Part shown: one piece after another, positions 22,375-33,429 of the stretch
Layout of the letters: the number at the start of each line of letters is the position of its first letter
Numbering within the stretch: position 1 is the stretch's first letter
NCBI GenBank assembly: GCA_030248225.1
Contig: JASANE010012790.1
Coordinates: 54,354-118,353, forward strand
DNA: 64,000 nucleotides
Origin: Trileptium ribeirensis
Lineage: Eukaryota; Nematoda; Enoplea; Enoplida; Thoracostomopsidae
Direction: 5' to 3'
Translations under genes and position numbers: made by a program
The notes under the pieces: generated by a model
The model's input: the letters and a program-made list of their open reading frames with translations, nothing else
The model's database searches: none
What the model was told of the DNA's origin: nothing

Positions 22375-23960
22375 CAGCGCAACTGGGGAACTGTAATATG
22401 CTGGCTTCTCCCTAAAGGTGGGGGGACGGAGGGGGGGCGCCCCCCCCCCTTCCTTGACCTCCCTCCCCTTTCGGACCGACATCCCCCCAGCTCACTCCCC
22501 CCCCCCTTAAATTTCGGCTCCCCCAGCTCATCCCCCCTTAAATTTTTTCCTGAACCCTTAGCGGTAAAATAACTTTATATTAATGGTTTTCGTTCCATAA
22601 TACTACTACTACGTACCAAATATACGGAAAAGTGTATATAAAATATATAATTATCAGGGAATAACCGGAACTGAAATTTACCGGAACCGGAACCAGCAAC
22701 CGGAACGGTCCATTTAAACCGGAACCGGAACCTGGTCTTCGAAATTTATATATAGTAAAACAGATGATGGAAGAAATGAAGGTATAGTGGATTTAAAATG
22801 CATTAAAAATAAGTTTTACATTAAACTTAATGCATTGCGATGGTATTATTGCCTTTCTGAAACTTTAAAGAGACTGAGGAAGTTAATAATGTTTATTTAT
22901 CGATCAAATATGTAAAACGTCAAATCGAATGTGCTTAGTTACAAAGCTTGGAGCGTAGAATACACACTTTCGCTCTGTCTTCATTCGCCTCGCTTTACTT
23001 CACATACGTTTGTTGCATGTTCTTCTGTAGGAAACTTAAAATTATTGGTTTATATGATTCTAAGAGAAAATAATAGATAGAAGGTAATTTTCTGATCAGT
23101 GGTCAGAGACACTGTTTAGGCTAGCGTTGGACAAACAGTGCCCGTCAGTTAGATGATAATGATGATAACTTTCTAATCAGGATGCTATAAATGAGACACA
23201 CTGTAATGCTGCTCGCACAGTTTCAATAAAAATTGTTCATTGCCAAGAAAGCAGTTTCTAGCTGCGTTGCAGATAATGCTAGTTTACTTCAATTTATGCT
23301 AATTTACCAAGTTTACAAGCTCACTGGCGGGTGTTTGACGCAATTTATGTTAGCCAAGCATACCCTAAGTACTTCTGCGTAAGCCATACTCTGTTACCGA
23401 GTTGGACCGGTTTAATTCAAACGTATCCCACAGATTTCTGGATGTGTAAAATAGCTGCTACAAGCATCGACCTGGCTTTGATTTAACAAACTCCTGCAGG
23501 TTATTATGAAAAATTCCTGCTCAAATTATGTGCCTTACTTACGTTTCACACGGCAAATTGGTTAGTTAATCTTTTCTTTTGCTTGGTTGTATTGGAGCTT
23601 GATCATTGTATAATATATATTACATTATGTCTGGATTACAGGACGAAGCAAAAAACGTGGAAAATTTCAAACAAAATTTTTAAACCGGAATTCCGGTTCC
23701 GGTATGGTTTTTGCCCTTTGCCGGAATCGCAACCGGAACACGATTTTCGCCGGAACCGGAATTCCGGTTACTCCCTGATAATTATATATATTACATACAC
23801 TTTAATATATATAATTATATATATGTATGTATAAATTCGAAAATCCCCCTTGTCGACCGTTCCCCCCAGCTCGAGCTGGGGCCCCCCCAACTCATTCCCC
23901 CTTGATTTTGGAGCTTAGGGAGAAGCCAGATATGAGCTGGGAGGAACCGACCATACGTAC
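22375..23960. mobile_element. GC-rich inverted-repeat element hosting a nested hAT copy
   Basis: CTGGCTTCTCCCTAA near 22399 is the inverted partner of TTAGGGAGAAGCCAG near 23913. The match weakly continues outward (GGTCCCCAGC...GGGGAAC against GCTGGGAGGAACCGACC). Inside both arms are C- or G-homopolymer runs: ten or more C at 22441-22450 and again near 22500, and CCCCCC near 23860 and 23886. Removing the hAT copy at 22655-23777 would join the two arms into a compact foldback element of a few hundred bp. It contains no open frame I recognise. The runs have G-quadruplex potential on the complementary strand. Confidence 0.5.
22655..23777 (+). mobile_element. Non-autonomous hAT element, copy 3 (nested)
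   Basis: Starts CAGGGAATAACCGGAA and ends TTCCGGTTACTCCCTG, flanked by the exact 8-bp duplication ATAATTAT (22647-22654 and 23778-23785). It has a deletion of about 60 bp relative to the other copies near 22910, where the GGACATTCAGAGCA segment is missing. It is inserted inside the GC-rich inverted-repeat element, so it is younger than that element. Confidence 0.88.
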
Positions 23961-25081
23961 TTTCAGTTCCGTAGTTCCAACTGGGGGTCCAGCCGCGTCA
24001 TTTACCCAATATCTTTTTGGTGGTTTGAAATAGCCAGGTATATACCTGGCTTTTTAAAATTGGTGGTGTGGAGAGACTCTGACATTTTGATTACGATAAA
24101 AATGGCTACGTACCAAATATCTTAAATTGGGGTTTCACCTGATTCGGCGCTATCTGGCAAATTTTATTTCTTCTGCCTGAACTTAAAAATTGCAATAAAT
24201 TATGCAAAAATTTGTTTAATGTTGATTACTGTCCGACTTACATACATCGTGATAGATTTTCTGAGAAGATTTTTGCTATTTTATTGTTATGACAATTTTT
24301 TTGAAGGCCTCAGTTAAGGCAGTAGGTCCCCTTTGTGTTCCCGCAAAATCCAAGGCCCCATGATTACGACCCCTGTTTTACGTATTTCCCTTTGCAAGAT
24401 TTTTTGCGACGAATGGAGAAATTTGATGACTAGTTATCGGAGCCCGTGCTTATGTGTTTAAAAGAAAAATGTATCAAGTGAGAGTCTGTTTAAATGCGTC
24501 GAAACAATTTTACATGATCTGAGCATTGTCGGTTCATTTTGTAAAGCACACTAAGCACGAGCTATGAGTGTTATTGGTCTTAATTTGTCGCGCAATTCAA
24601 GCATTTGGTAGAGCAATCCATGTTCTATGTAGATGAACAATGTGAGCCCTTAAATTCGAAATAAGCAGGTTTATTTCCTCAACAACATAGATAATATTCG
24701 GCTCATTTTGTAAGTTGATGTTCAATATAGCTGTGTACCTCACTCTAAATTACATATTCAATACTCAGAATTCACCAAATTGGATTGAAGACAAGTTTAC
24801 AATTTTGTATTAATACTAGTTTGAATGGTTGTCAGATTCGCCGCGGAATTCGGAAAATTTTGACCTAATTAGAGTGGGACTGTGTGATATGAATATTCTT
24901 GCTTATATATAACGGACACTTTTGTCCATATCCTAATTCATTTTATCTATCTTGTGCGGTTGTACGACTGCTGTGTAGTCTATGTTGGTCTTCCGCAAAT
25001 GTTTGATTTGGAAAACCCGCTTATAGATATGTTGCTAACTGTTACTGGACAGATAGCGCTAACTATTGCAAATTTACATTG
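23961..25081. other. Unassigned sequence
   Basis: No exon, RNA gene or repeat recognised. A hairpin with arms AGCCAGGTATA and TATACCTGGCT near 24030-24053 is the only local structure I noticed. Confidence 0.45.
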
Positions 25082-25089
25082 ATACATAA

Positions 25090-26245
25090 CAGGGAATAAC
25101 CGGAACCGAAATTTACCGGAACCAGCAACCGGAACCGTCCATTTAAACCGGATCCGGAACCGGAACCTGGTCTTCGAAATTTATATATATTAAAACAGAT
25201 GATGGAAAAAATTAAGGTATAGTGGATTTAAAATGCATTAAAAATAACTTTTACATTAAACTTAATGTATTGCGATGGTATTATTGCCTTTCTGAAACTT
25301 TAAAGAGACTGAGGAAGCTAATAATGTTTATTTATCGATCAAATATGTCGGTTTTTGGACATTCAGAGCAAAAAATGTCTTCCACTATACACCATTGCGT
25401 ATAATGCGTCAAATCGAATGTGCTCACAAAGCTTGGAGCGTAGAATACACACTTTCGCTCTGTCTCCAGTCGCCTACCCTTACTACACATACGTTTGTTG
25501 CATGTTCTTCTCTAGGAAACTTAAAATTATTGGTTTATATGATTCTAAGGGAAAATAATAGATAAATTTAATTTTCTGATCAGTGGTCAGAGACACTGTT
25601 TAGGCTAGCGTTGGACAAACAGTGCCCGTCAGTTAGATGATAATGATGATAACTTTCTAATCAGGATGCTATAAATGAGACACACTGTAATGCTCCTCGC
25701 ACAGTTTCAATAAATACGTTCATTGCCAAGAAAGCAGTTTCTAGCTGCGTTGCAGATAACGTTAGTTTACTTCAATTTAGACTGATTTACCAAGTTTACA
25801 AGCGCACTGGCGGGTGCTTGACGCAATTTATGTTAACCAAGCATACCCTAATTACTTCTGCGTAAGCCATACTCTGTTACCGAGTTGGACCGGTTTAATT
25901 CAAATGTATGCCACAGACTTCTGGATGTGTAACATAGCTGCTACAAGCATCGACCTGGCTTTGATTTAACAAACTCCTGCAGGTTATTATGAAACATTCC
26001 TGCTCAAATTATGTGCCCTACTTACGTTTCACACGGCAAATTGGTTAGTTAATCTTTTCTTTTGCTTGCTTGCATTGGAGCTTGATCATTGTATAATATA
26101 TATTACATATGTTTGGTTTACAGGATGAAACAAAAAACGGAAAATTTCAAACAAAATTTTTAAACCGGAATTCCGGTTCCGGTATGGTTTTTGCCCTTTG
26201 CCGGAACACGATTTTCGCCGGAACCGGAATTCCGGTTACTCCCTG
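25090..26245 (+). mobile_element. Non-autonomous hAT element, copy 4
   Basis: Starts CAGGGAATAACCGGAA, ends TTCCGGTTACTCCCTG, with the exact 8-bp duplication ATACATAA at 25082-25089 and 26246-26253. Near 26195 a short deletion removes the AACCGCAACCGG step present in copies 1-3. It lies about 440 bp upstream of the first PHF14 exon I can identify, in the same presumed intron. Confidence 0.88.
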
Positions 26246-26394
26246 ATACATAACTATAAATAAAATTTTATTTACGTTTTGCGGATATAATATGCTCTTG
26301 AGTTTACAACTATGCTGGGCCAAAAATAGTAAGGTCTGCAACAAACACTTATTTTCGTTATATTTTTGCTATTGCATGAAAATTCTGATTTATC

Positions 26395-26605
26395 GTGAGG
26401 GTTCGTCATTTTCCTTGTTTTCGATATTTTAGTGAATGAACTAAGTAACAAATGACGTGAGAGAATATTGTAAAAAAATCTGCTTTCAACATGGGTTCGA
26501 TGTTCTGCTTGTTTTCCATATTTCAGCGAGTAAAATAACAACTTTGTAAAGGGGTTCGGTGTCCCACTTGCTTTCCGTATTTTAGTGAGCGCGATGACAA
26601 ATGCC
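26395..26605. repeat. Degenerate tandem motif
   Basis: A loose unit, GGGTTCG...TTGTTTTCC.TATTT(C/T)AGTGAGT, occurs three times (near 26400, 26491 and 26552) at spacings of roughly 60-90 bp. Each copy ends in a splice-acceptor-like TTTCAG or TTTTAG, but no coding sequence follows them. Confidence 0.4.
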
Positions 26606-26689
26606 ATTGTTTTGACTCAAAAAGCCGAGGTTCTTTTTTCAACTCCGATTAGCATTTTTTTCGTACCTTGTAAACATGTGTGATTGTAG

Positions 26690-26794
26690 CCGAACGTGGG
26701 CCAGGAAAGCGCAAAATTAAATTGAGCGATATTGACAAAATTGATCCATCAGTGCTGGGACCATCTGACGACGAAGAGGATGAAGATTTTAACG
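26690..26794 (+). CDS. PHF14: PHF14 ortholog, acidic N-terminal exon
   Basis: PHF14 is a nuclear PHD-finger protein that reads histone H3 tails and represses genes such as PDGFRA in mammals. This exon starts after a TTGTAG acceptor, ends at the strong donor GTAAGC, and is phase 1 on both sides (105 bp). It encodes a basic stretch (PGKRKIKLSDID) followed by an acidic one (PSDDEEDEDF), matching the basic-then-acidic opening of vertebrate PHF14. There is no in-frame ATG: a stop lies just upstream of the acceptor, so the initiator codon must be in an earlier exon I could not find. Assignment rests mainly on phase and order with the exons downstream. Confidence 0.65.
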
Positions 26795-27039
26795 GTAAGC
26801 TTAAGCACGATCTAATGCCAATTTTTTGGACTGCTGTACATGATTCAGTTATTGTCACCCCATGGGTTCTACTTTTCTTCTTAAGTGTTAAATTGGTTAG
26901 TTTGTATTAGCATTATAACTCTGCGCAAGGGAACGTTTAGTGGTGATTGATGTTTTTCCTGAACACATAGCAAAACATGTTGACTATTATATAGTGTTGT
27001 TTTTTATATGTTGTTGTTACTGTCATATATAATATAGGC

Positions 27040-27435
27040 GTTAGCCTTATATATTCTGTGTAATAACATACAATCGTAATACTGGATTTTCCAGACTGTG
27101 AGAGGTGGGGGTCCGGCATTTTTAAGTTCCGCCTGGCATAAATATATGCACTAAAATAAATATATGCAATAAATGCACCAGTAAAGATTTTTCTTTCCCG
27201 GAAAAAACAGCCATTACTTGCATTACTTGACACAAAAGATTGGCAATAATTTTTCTAAAGTTACTGCGGTGAAATTTGACCCTTTTACGTCCAACTCTGC
27301 CAATTATTGGCATCAGCGCATATTGCGACGCATTGTACTAGCTGAATTTATGGCCTGAGGTATGTTTGCAAAATCGTTGTTTTTAGTTCGCGTTGCGAGA
27401 TTTTTTAGGAACCTATAATCCTATTATTGAATGCG
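27040..27435 (+). repeat. Diverged copy of the piggyBac-ended composite repeat family
   Basis: Contains CCCTTTTACGTCC, a GCCAATTATTGGC palindrome, CAGCGCATATTGCGACGCATTGTA, GTATGTTTGCAAAATCG and GCGTTGCGAGATTTTTTAGGAACC. These follow in order the left module of the array units at 43.4-45.7 kb (CCCTTCATGCCC, GGTCCAAATGGACC, ACGCACATTGCGAGTCGTTGTA, and so on to GGAACC). The sequence upstream (ATAACATACAATCGTAATACTGGA onward) is shared with the copies at 29.36 and 29.69 kb, so these copies form a longer unit. No tRNA-like part follows here. Confidence 0.65.
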
Positions 27436-27825
27436 AGTGGCACGAGAATTTTCAATTTTGGCTCTGGAGGGGGGTTGAGGAGGTCCTGTCTGTGTGTGTC
27501 TGTGTCGCACCTGGATCTCGATAACGGTTGGGCGGATTTTTATGCACGATAGCTCATAGTGGTCGATTTAGGTGTAGTGACGGAGCCTGATTTTTGAATT
27601 TTTTTGCCGTGAGAAAAGTTATTGGGCAAAATGACGTCATTTTGGCCTATTTTTCGGGCACCCCCTTCAGTTTTTGCGATTTTCTCAATAAGTACACGAG
27701 ATATCCGCAAACTAATAGGCCTGTTCGATGTAGCTTTACCAGGGCTTTCCAATGATATATAACAAGTTTTTCAACTATATACTTCCCAATCTGGAGTCTA
27801 TAAGCTTATAGTTGGCGCCAAATTT
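27436..27825. other. Intronic sequence, probably an old repeat
   Basis: Begins with TGTCTGTGTGTGTCTGTGTCGCACC followed by CTCGATAACGGTTGGGCGGATTTTTATG, a style seen in dispersed invertebrate repeats. I cannot define its ends or class. No coding sequence. Confidence 0.4.
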
Positions 27826-29320
27826 CATATTTGGTGAAAAGCGTAGGAAATGCACCTAAATGTGTGCATAGGTGATAATTGTCCTATATATCCTATATTT
27901 TCATTTTTGTCTTATATTGTCCTATATTTTTGGAATTTGTCCTATATTTCCTATATTTTTCCGTGGCACAATACGGCTTTCGTTATCAAGTTACAACTGT
28001 CATTTGCGCTTAAAAATTTGGCTCTATCGTTTGAATTTGCAATTGAGATCTAGCTCTAGCGTTTCGCCTCGCTTCGTTCGGCGACGCCAAGCTATAGCTG
28101 CGATATAGGTGACGGACTTCAGTGAAATCGCACGTGCAAATCGTTTTGTTTCAATACTAGCAAATAACACGTTCCTGCTGTAACAATAGTTGCGGACTTG
28201 AGTGCAATCGGCCGGACAAATGACTTACATACTGGGCGTAATGGTCTTCAATCAAAGCAGTGGGCTTATGATAGATTACAATAAGGGTTTACATACTGCT
28301 ATGTATGTCGGTTATGATGTTATGACAGACGTAGTAATTGTGTCAGAGATCAGACCGTCGCACGTGAAACTTCTGGCGCCTAGCTTACGGTGGCCTGGTT
28401 TATGATCTTTACTGTTGTATCCGCTGCCAAATAATGACTTGAAAACTCGTTTTAGCCGTCCTCTGCAGTGTCTGCCGGATCACTGCACTCTCGAATACAG
28501 CTTGATTGTAGCACTTTGACATAGCTAGTGTGCACAGTCTTGCTGCGCCCCCCCTCTCCCCAATCTAACTTACAAACTGTTCAAGTAGTGTTCTATGACT
28601 GCGCGATTGTGCACATGGTTCACATGGTATGTATATGAGATGATGACAGATGAAGTCACCAGCTATGAAACATTCAAATGACAGTAACCGGAGAACTAAT
28701 TATTGGTATATCGTAGGCACATGCACGGGCTTAGGCCGGATAGTGGCGTAGCATACCCTGTAAGGTATGTTTTTGTTTTAAGTATGTCCTATTTATTTAT
28801 GGTAAATGTCCTATATTTTTTTCGAGAGGCGTTATCAGCTCTGTGTGTGTTTTTGTTGTTTTTAGTGACTTATATGGGGTTTTCTGGGCAGATAATTACT
28901 CATCATCATACTTACTTATTGTAGATTGTTGGGCAAATATTTTTTACACTTCTGGTTCGTACTTGGCATAAAAAATGACGTTTTCGCAATTTTTGGTGAG
29001 AAGTCGTGGGAAAAGTACCTGAATGTGTGCTTATCGTTGGTTTTAGTGTCTTATATGGGGTTTTCTGGGCAGATAAACTCATAGCAAGTGTTAAAAATAT
29101 TGTTGGGCAAATATTTTTTACACTTCTGGTTCATACTTGGCATAAAAAATGACCTTTTCTCAATTTTTGGTGAGAAGTCGTGGGAAAAGTACCTGAATGT
29201 GTGTTTATTGTTGCTTTTAGTGTCGGATATGGGGTTTTCTGGGCCGACAAGCTCATTGCGAGTGTCAAAAATATTGTGTGGCAAATATTTTTCACACTTC
29301 TGCTTCGGGGGATTGTTCTC
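27826..29320 (+). repeat. About 178-bp tandem repeat with an outlying partial unit
   Basis: Three units lie at about 28870-29047, 29048-29223 and 29224-29320 (the last partial). Each carries TATATGGGGTTTTCTGGGC, a CAAATATTTTTTACACTTCTG box, TTGGCATAAAAAATGAC, CAATTTTTGGTGAGAAGTCG and AAAGTACCTGAATGTGTG. A diverged piece of the same unit (ATTTGGTGAAAAGCGTAGG...CACCTAAATGTGTGCATAGG) occurs at 27826-27871. The roughly 1 kb between them (27872-28869) holds a pyrimidine-rich TCCTATAT repeat at 27882-27960 and otherwise nothing I can name. Frames open in the units are shadows of the repeat. Confidence 0.7.
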
Positions 29321-29357
29321 ACCACTCGAATTCTGGCTCGCAAGCGAGCTTCACTAG

Positions 29358-29690
29358 TATTCTAAATAACATATAATCGTAATATATACTGGATCTTTCA
29401 AATTATATGGGATCTGACATTTTTCAGTTCCGCCTGGCAAAGCAGTGTCCCGATAAAAGTTTTTCTTCAGCGGTAAAAATTCATCAGTTGATACAAAAGA
29501 TTGACAATATTTTTTCTTAAGTTACTACGTTGGAATTAGACCCTTTAACGCCCACCTCAGCCAATTGGCATCAGCGCATATTGCGACGCGTTGTACTAAA
29601 TAAATTTATCGGCTGACGTATGTTTGCACGATCGTTGTTATTAGTTCGCAGTGCGAGGTTGTTTAATGAACCAATAATCCTATTATATTC
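29358..29690 (+). repeat. Second diverged copy of the composite repeat family
   Basis: Same order as 27040-27435: an AATAACATATAATCGTAATA start, TTCCGCCTGGCA, CCCTTTAACGCCCACC, GCCAATTGGC, CAGCGCATATTGCGACGCG, then GTATGTTTGCACGATCG, GCAGTGCGAGGTTGTTTAATGAACC. It follows directly on the 178-bp tandem repeat and is itself followed directly by another copy. Confidence 0.65.
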
Positions 29691-30100
29691 TAAATAACAT
29701 ATAGCCGTAATACTGGTTTTCCAAATTGTGGTGGGGTCTGGAATTTGTCAGTGCCCTGGTAAAAACATCCACCAGTTGGCACAAAAGATACGTAATATTA
29801 TTTTTTGATGTTACTACCGTGAAATTTGACCTTTTACAAGCCCAACACCGCCAATTTTCATCACCGCAGGCTACGACGCGTTGTACTAGCTTAGTTTATC
29901 ACCTGACGTATGTTTTTACCGAGCAGAAGCTTTGTTATTCGCACTGCGTGGTTCTTTAACGATAGCCCCCAGGTAGCTCATTGGATTGATTTCGTCGTTT
30001 TCACCGGTGCAAGCGAGGTTCCATCATTGGCACCGGTTTGAGCTTGGTTAAACATTGTGCGATACAAAAGCAGTATCTGGCCTTAAAGGGTTAATCAAAG
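29691..30100 (+). repeat. Third copy, with tRNA-like module and TTAA end
   Basis: Starts ATTCTAAATAACATATAGCC and repeats the same left module in more degraded form (ACCTTTTACAAGCCC, GCCAATTTTCATCACCGCAG, ACGACGCGTTGTACTAG). It continues into an A-box-like GGTAGCTCATTGG (about 29970), a degenerate B-box region (GAGGTTCCATCA) and a tail TTGGTTAAACATTGTGCGATAC ending in AAAGGGTTAA (about 30087-30096). This is the same module order as the array units at 43.4-45.7 kb, with the same TTAA-adjacent end, but clearly older. Confidence 0.65.
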
Positions 30101-31547
30101 TTAGCTCGGTTAGACAATATAAATTAGCTCGATTAAATCATGTAAAATAGTTTAAAAATTATTTTAACCCTCGATATAGGCGTCTTTTCAGTGTTTCTAG
30201 GGCAATCAAATTGAGAATTGTCAATTTTAGCGGTTTTCATGAAAAACACTGAATTTCTAAATTATAATTTATTTTTAAATTTCGAAGCCAATTCAGTCTG
30301 GGGATGCCGTATCTTACATACAAGGGCAAAAACTATCGCTCTCTCATTATGAACCAAGCATGGGCTCGGTTCATGCGCAAAACTTTCAACCCATCAAGAA
30401 GCCAGTAGTGATTATAAGCGGATAAATAGATTTCTTTATTTGTGCTAAGTTCTGCAGAATCTAGACAATATTAGTGGGGACTTAAATGTTGAATTATTAA
30501 CATCACTGGTGCTAGAGCACGGACTAGCGTTAGTAGTCACACCGTCGCTTATGTGTAGGAGCACATTGAGTGTTGGAGCTATTTTTGTCTCCGTGAAGTG
30601 CTGAGTATTATCGGGGAAGCTATAACGGAACATAAGTTAAAATGATCCAAGTTTATTACCAAGACCGAAATTAAGAGTGGCTGTACAAGATTTTCAGCAC
30701 CTAAAGATTACAGGAATGTATTGTCCAAAGTCATTAAAGAAAACTTGGATTCTGGGTTTTAACGCCTTTGAAAGTAGGGGTCAGCTCTGACCCTTAACAA
30801 GGAAGGAGGCCGTAAGCAGAGGTAAAAACCATACCTTTTATAAATACCTAATTTTTTTCTAAAATAGCGTACCATTTTAGCAAAGATTGTAAAAAGTCGG
30901 CAAATTTTTACCAAAAAGTTGACCAAAGTTTTAGCAACAATTAAGAAAACTGAGGGGAAAATGGAAAAATCTGAGAGGTCAAAAATGAAAATTTTAAAGG
31001 TCAGAGGAGAGATTTGTTAAGGCACTTTCTACGCGAAAATATAAAACCGGTTCTTTACTATATTGCAAACGCGCACAATAGGCTATGATTGAAAATTTTC
31101 TCTTAGAAAACGCTGGAATATATGAAACTTGAGCGCATGACTAAGCATTCGTCGGTTCGCTACTATAATATGTGATAAATTTTGTAATTACTCGTTCGGT
31201 AGATAGTAGTATTTAATATAAAAGCCAGCAAGATATAAATTATATATATCGGAGTTATATATATATTTCTGCGGATTCAGACTATAAATATGGTATAGTT
31301 CGTATCAAAAATGTCGAAGCTATCGACAGTAACATGCGCTAGAGCACAAACTAGCGTTGGCCTGGTCACTAAATCAAAAAGATTGATATATACGGACATA
31401 CGGAGGGACAGAAAATTACTGCGCTAAAATAGCATGTTCTGACCTCTTAGTATTTGATTTGGTGAACTCTGACTTCTCGATTGAACAAAAAATCGTAGCG
31501 CACCAATAAAAAATACCTTTGCCTTCCGAAAAAATATCTTTGGGTTT
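30101..31547. other. Intronic sequence, no gene
   Basis: AT-rich intron of the PHF14 gene. A short block GCTAGAGCAC(G/A)(G/A)ACTAGCGTT occurs at about 30510 and 31335, so part of 30.4-30.6 kb is a diverged duplicate of 31.2-31.4 kb. Otherwise nothing recognisable. Confidence 0.5.
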
Positions 31548-31830
31548 TGTTCATTCTCGGGCAAAATTTTGCACAATAATGCTATATTTCCATATTTTCA
31601 CAATACTTTATTGCCGTACAAATTTTTTAAACTATAAAACGACGTTTTATCATTAAAAATATTAGTAAATAATGTTTAAAAACATTTGCCATAGGAAACA
31701 AAAATTTAGTGACGTTAAAAACTTTGCATTTATTTCATCATGGCAGTATTGGCCGAGTTGGGGTGACGGACATGGGGGAAATCTCAAGAACATGGCAGCA
31801 TTTGAAAAGTATGGGTTCCCTTACCTCACT
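31548..31830 (+). repeat. Dispersed repeat, copy 1 of 2
   Basis: Shares the ordered landmarks GTTCATTCT, AATGTTTAAAAACATTT, AAATTTAG(T/A)GAC, ATTTAT before a Gly-Ser-like GCAGT or GTGT block, GG(A/G)GAAAATCT or GGGGGAAATCT, and (G)AACATG(G/A) with the copy at 46759-47050. Identity is moderate. Class unknown; the palindrome AATGTTTAAAAACATT is its most conserved part. Confidence 0.55.
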
Positions 31831-32368
31831 GCGGATAGGCCATATAATTAGAGGCCCATATAACCAGATCATCTGAGCAGATAAAAGCAACATTTATGTA
31901 CGTTTATTAGTGAAATCGTTGCTCATTTATGTAGGTCCACCTAATACTCATGGTCTTGTCAATAGATCTTGTGGTTTGCGATACATTTTATGTAAAGCTC
32001 AACGTTGCTGTTAAATAGTAAATAATTTTGGCAACAAATGTTGTACTATTTGTAAACAATTTGGGTAGAGATTTCCGACATTCATATTATTCATATTGAA
32101 AACAAGAAAATCTTGCTATATTTGCTGCAAAAATTCATGGATTAAATAATTCTTGTGTTCACAGAAAATTTCTGACTGTTCACTCCGTCAATAGTTATTG
32201 TGATTATAAGGTTTTTTATAAAGTAAGATTGGTGTTGGAATATAACAATAAATAGAGAGTAATGTCACTGATTTCATTTTATCTTTATACACGTCTTCGT
32301 TGCGATGTTTTAGTTATTTCTCCAAAAATCATTGATTTACCAATATTTATATTTATATTGTATTTCAG
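31831..32368. other. Intronic sequence, no gene
   Basis: AT-rich intron between PHF14 exons. It contains TTTGTAAACAATTTG-type short palindromes and nothing else I can name. Confidence 0.5.
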
Positions 32369-32434
32369 GCAGTGATACGACTAGTGATTCTGAGGATTTT
32401 ACCGGTTCATCATCAGAAGACGGTTGCAATGATG
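32369..32434 (+). CDS. PHF14: PHF14 ortholog, acidic/Ser-rich microexon
   Basis: A 66-bp exon between the acceptor TATTTCAG and a GTAATT donor, phase 1 on both sides, so it is in register with the exons before and after. It encodes a Ser/Asp/Glu-rich run (SDTTSDSEDFTGSSSEDG), the kind of low-complexity acidic sequence that fills the region ahead of PHD1 in vertebrate PHF14. Short and low-complexity, so it could be missed by homology searches. Skipping it would keep the frame. Confidence 0.65.
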
Positions 32435-33133
32435 GTAATTACATTGCTTCCATGTTAATTTTGCAATGGTGTAATTAAGTTGGCATTTATTTAACCCGGT
32501 TTGGTCATAAATCAGTTTAATAATGTAGTAAGTCTATTAGCATTGTTATAACTCAGTTACTAGCGGAAGTTAACAGTATCTGGAAATTGGTAGAGAGCGA
32601 TAGGGAGAATTAGAATTTTGCACAAGTTTGATATTCATTACCATACATGTCTGAAATATGAAATAATGAACGCTTATTTTGTTACACGTTTGCTTTCCAA
32701 AAAAGTCTTAAACGCATTGATTTGCTCCTGGTTTAGTTATGGGATTACAGGGATGCGGGATCCCGGATCGGTTTTCTCGTATATGGCACTGGAAAGCCGC
32801 AAGATGAACTGTGAGAATTTGATGTTAGACTCAGTAAGTTGTATAATACGATAAACATTTATACTAAGGGAAAGATAACTTTAATGATTAACCAGTCATT
32901 TCATACCCATGGACAATGGGCTATGAGAAATTTATCTATATTCTAATAATTCCTGCTGTATGTTTCTTTGCCTTGTGGATGTCATAAGTGAGGGTGCCAA
33001 ATTGTGGATCAATGTTTTGGCTATCTTGTAAATGTTTTGAAAAAGCAATCTTTAATTGTGCTTACGCGAGTCATTTTTTAAAGTTTTTCATTTACATCAA
33101 ATTTAATTAATGTTCGTTTAAATTTTTTTGCAG
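32435..33133. other. Intron of the PHF14 ortholog
   Basis: Bounded by GTAATT at the left and a TTTTTTTGCAG acceptor at the right. The small open frame at 32618-32854 shows no family resemblance. No repeat recognised. Confidence 0.6.
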
Positions 33134-33214
33134 CTAACAGCAACGCGGCATCCGCTAGCGTAGATACTAGCAGCGACCATGAAATGCGGTCCGAGTCAGG
33201 TGAAGAAAGTCAAG
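33134..33214 (+). CDS. PHF14: PHF14 ortholog, second acidic/Ser-rich microexon
   Basis: An 81-bp exon after the strong acceptor TTTTTTTGCAG, ending at donor GTAATA, phase 1 on both sides. It encodes an Ala/Ser/Asp/Glu-rich stretch (DTSSDHEMRSESGEESQ). Like the preceding microexon it is symmetric and could be alternatively included without changing frame. It joins in frame to the PHD1 exon at 36879. Confidence 0.68.
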
Positions 33215-33429
33215 GTAATAAATAATACAAGAATTTGGCATGAGACTGTGATAAGCGTGGCGTTTGTTTCAGGATTCTTATAATTTGCGCGAATTTTAAA
33301 TGCTAGAGTCCTTGCCAGAGATGATTGACGACATTTTAGCAAACGTCAAACTTTTCTATATTGTATTTGTTGTACTGCATTTGTGTGTATTTTCTTAAAC
33401 AACTTTCTGTTACGTTTGATAATTTGCAG

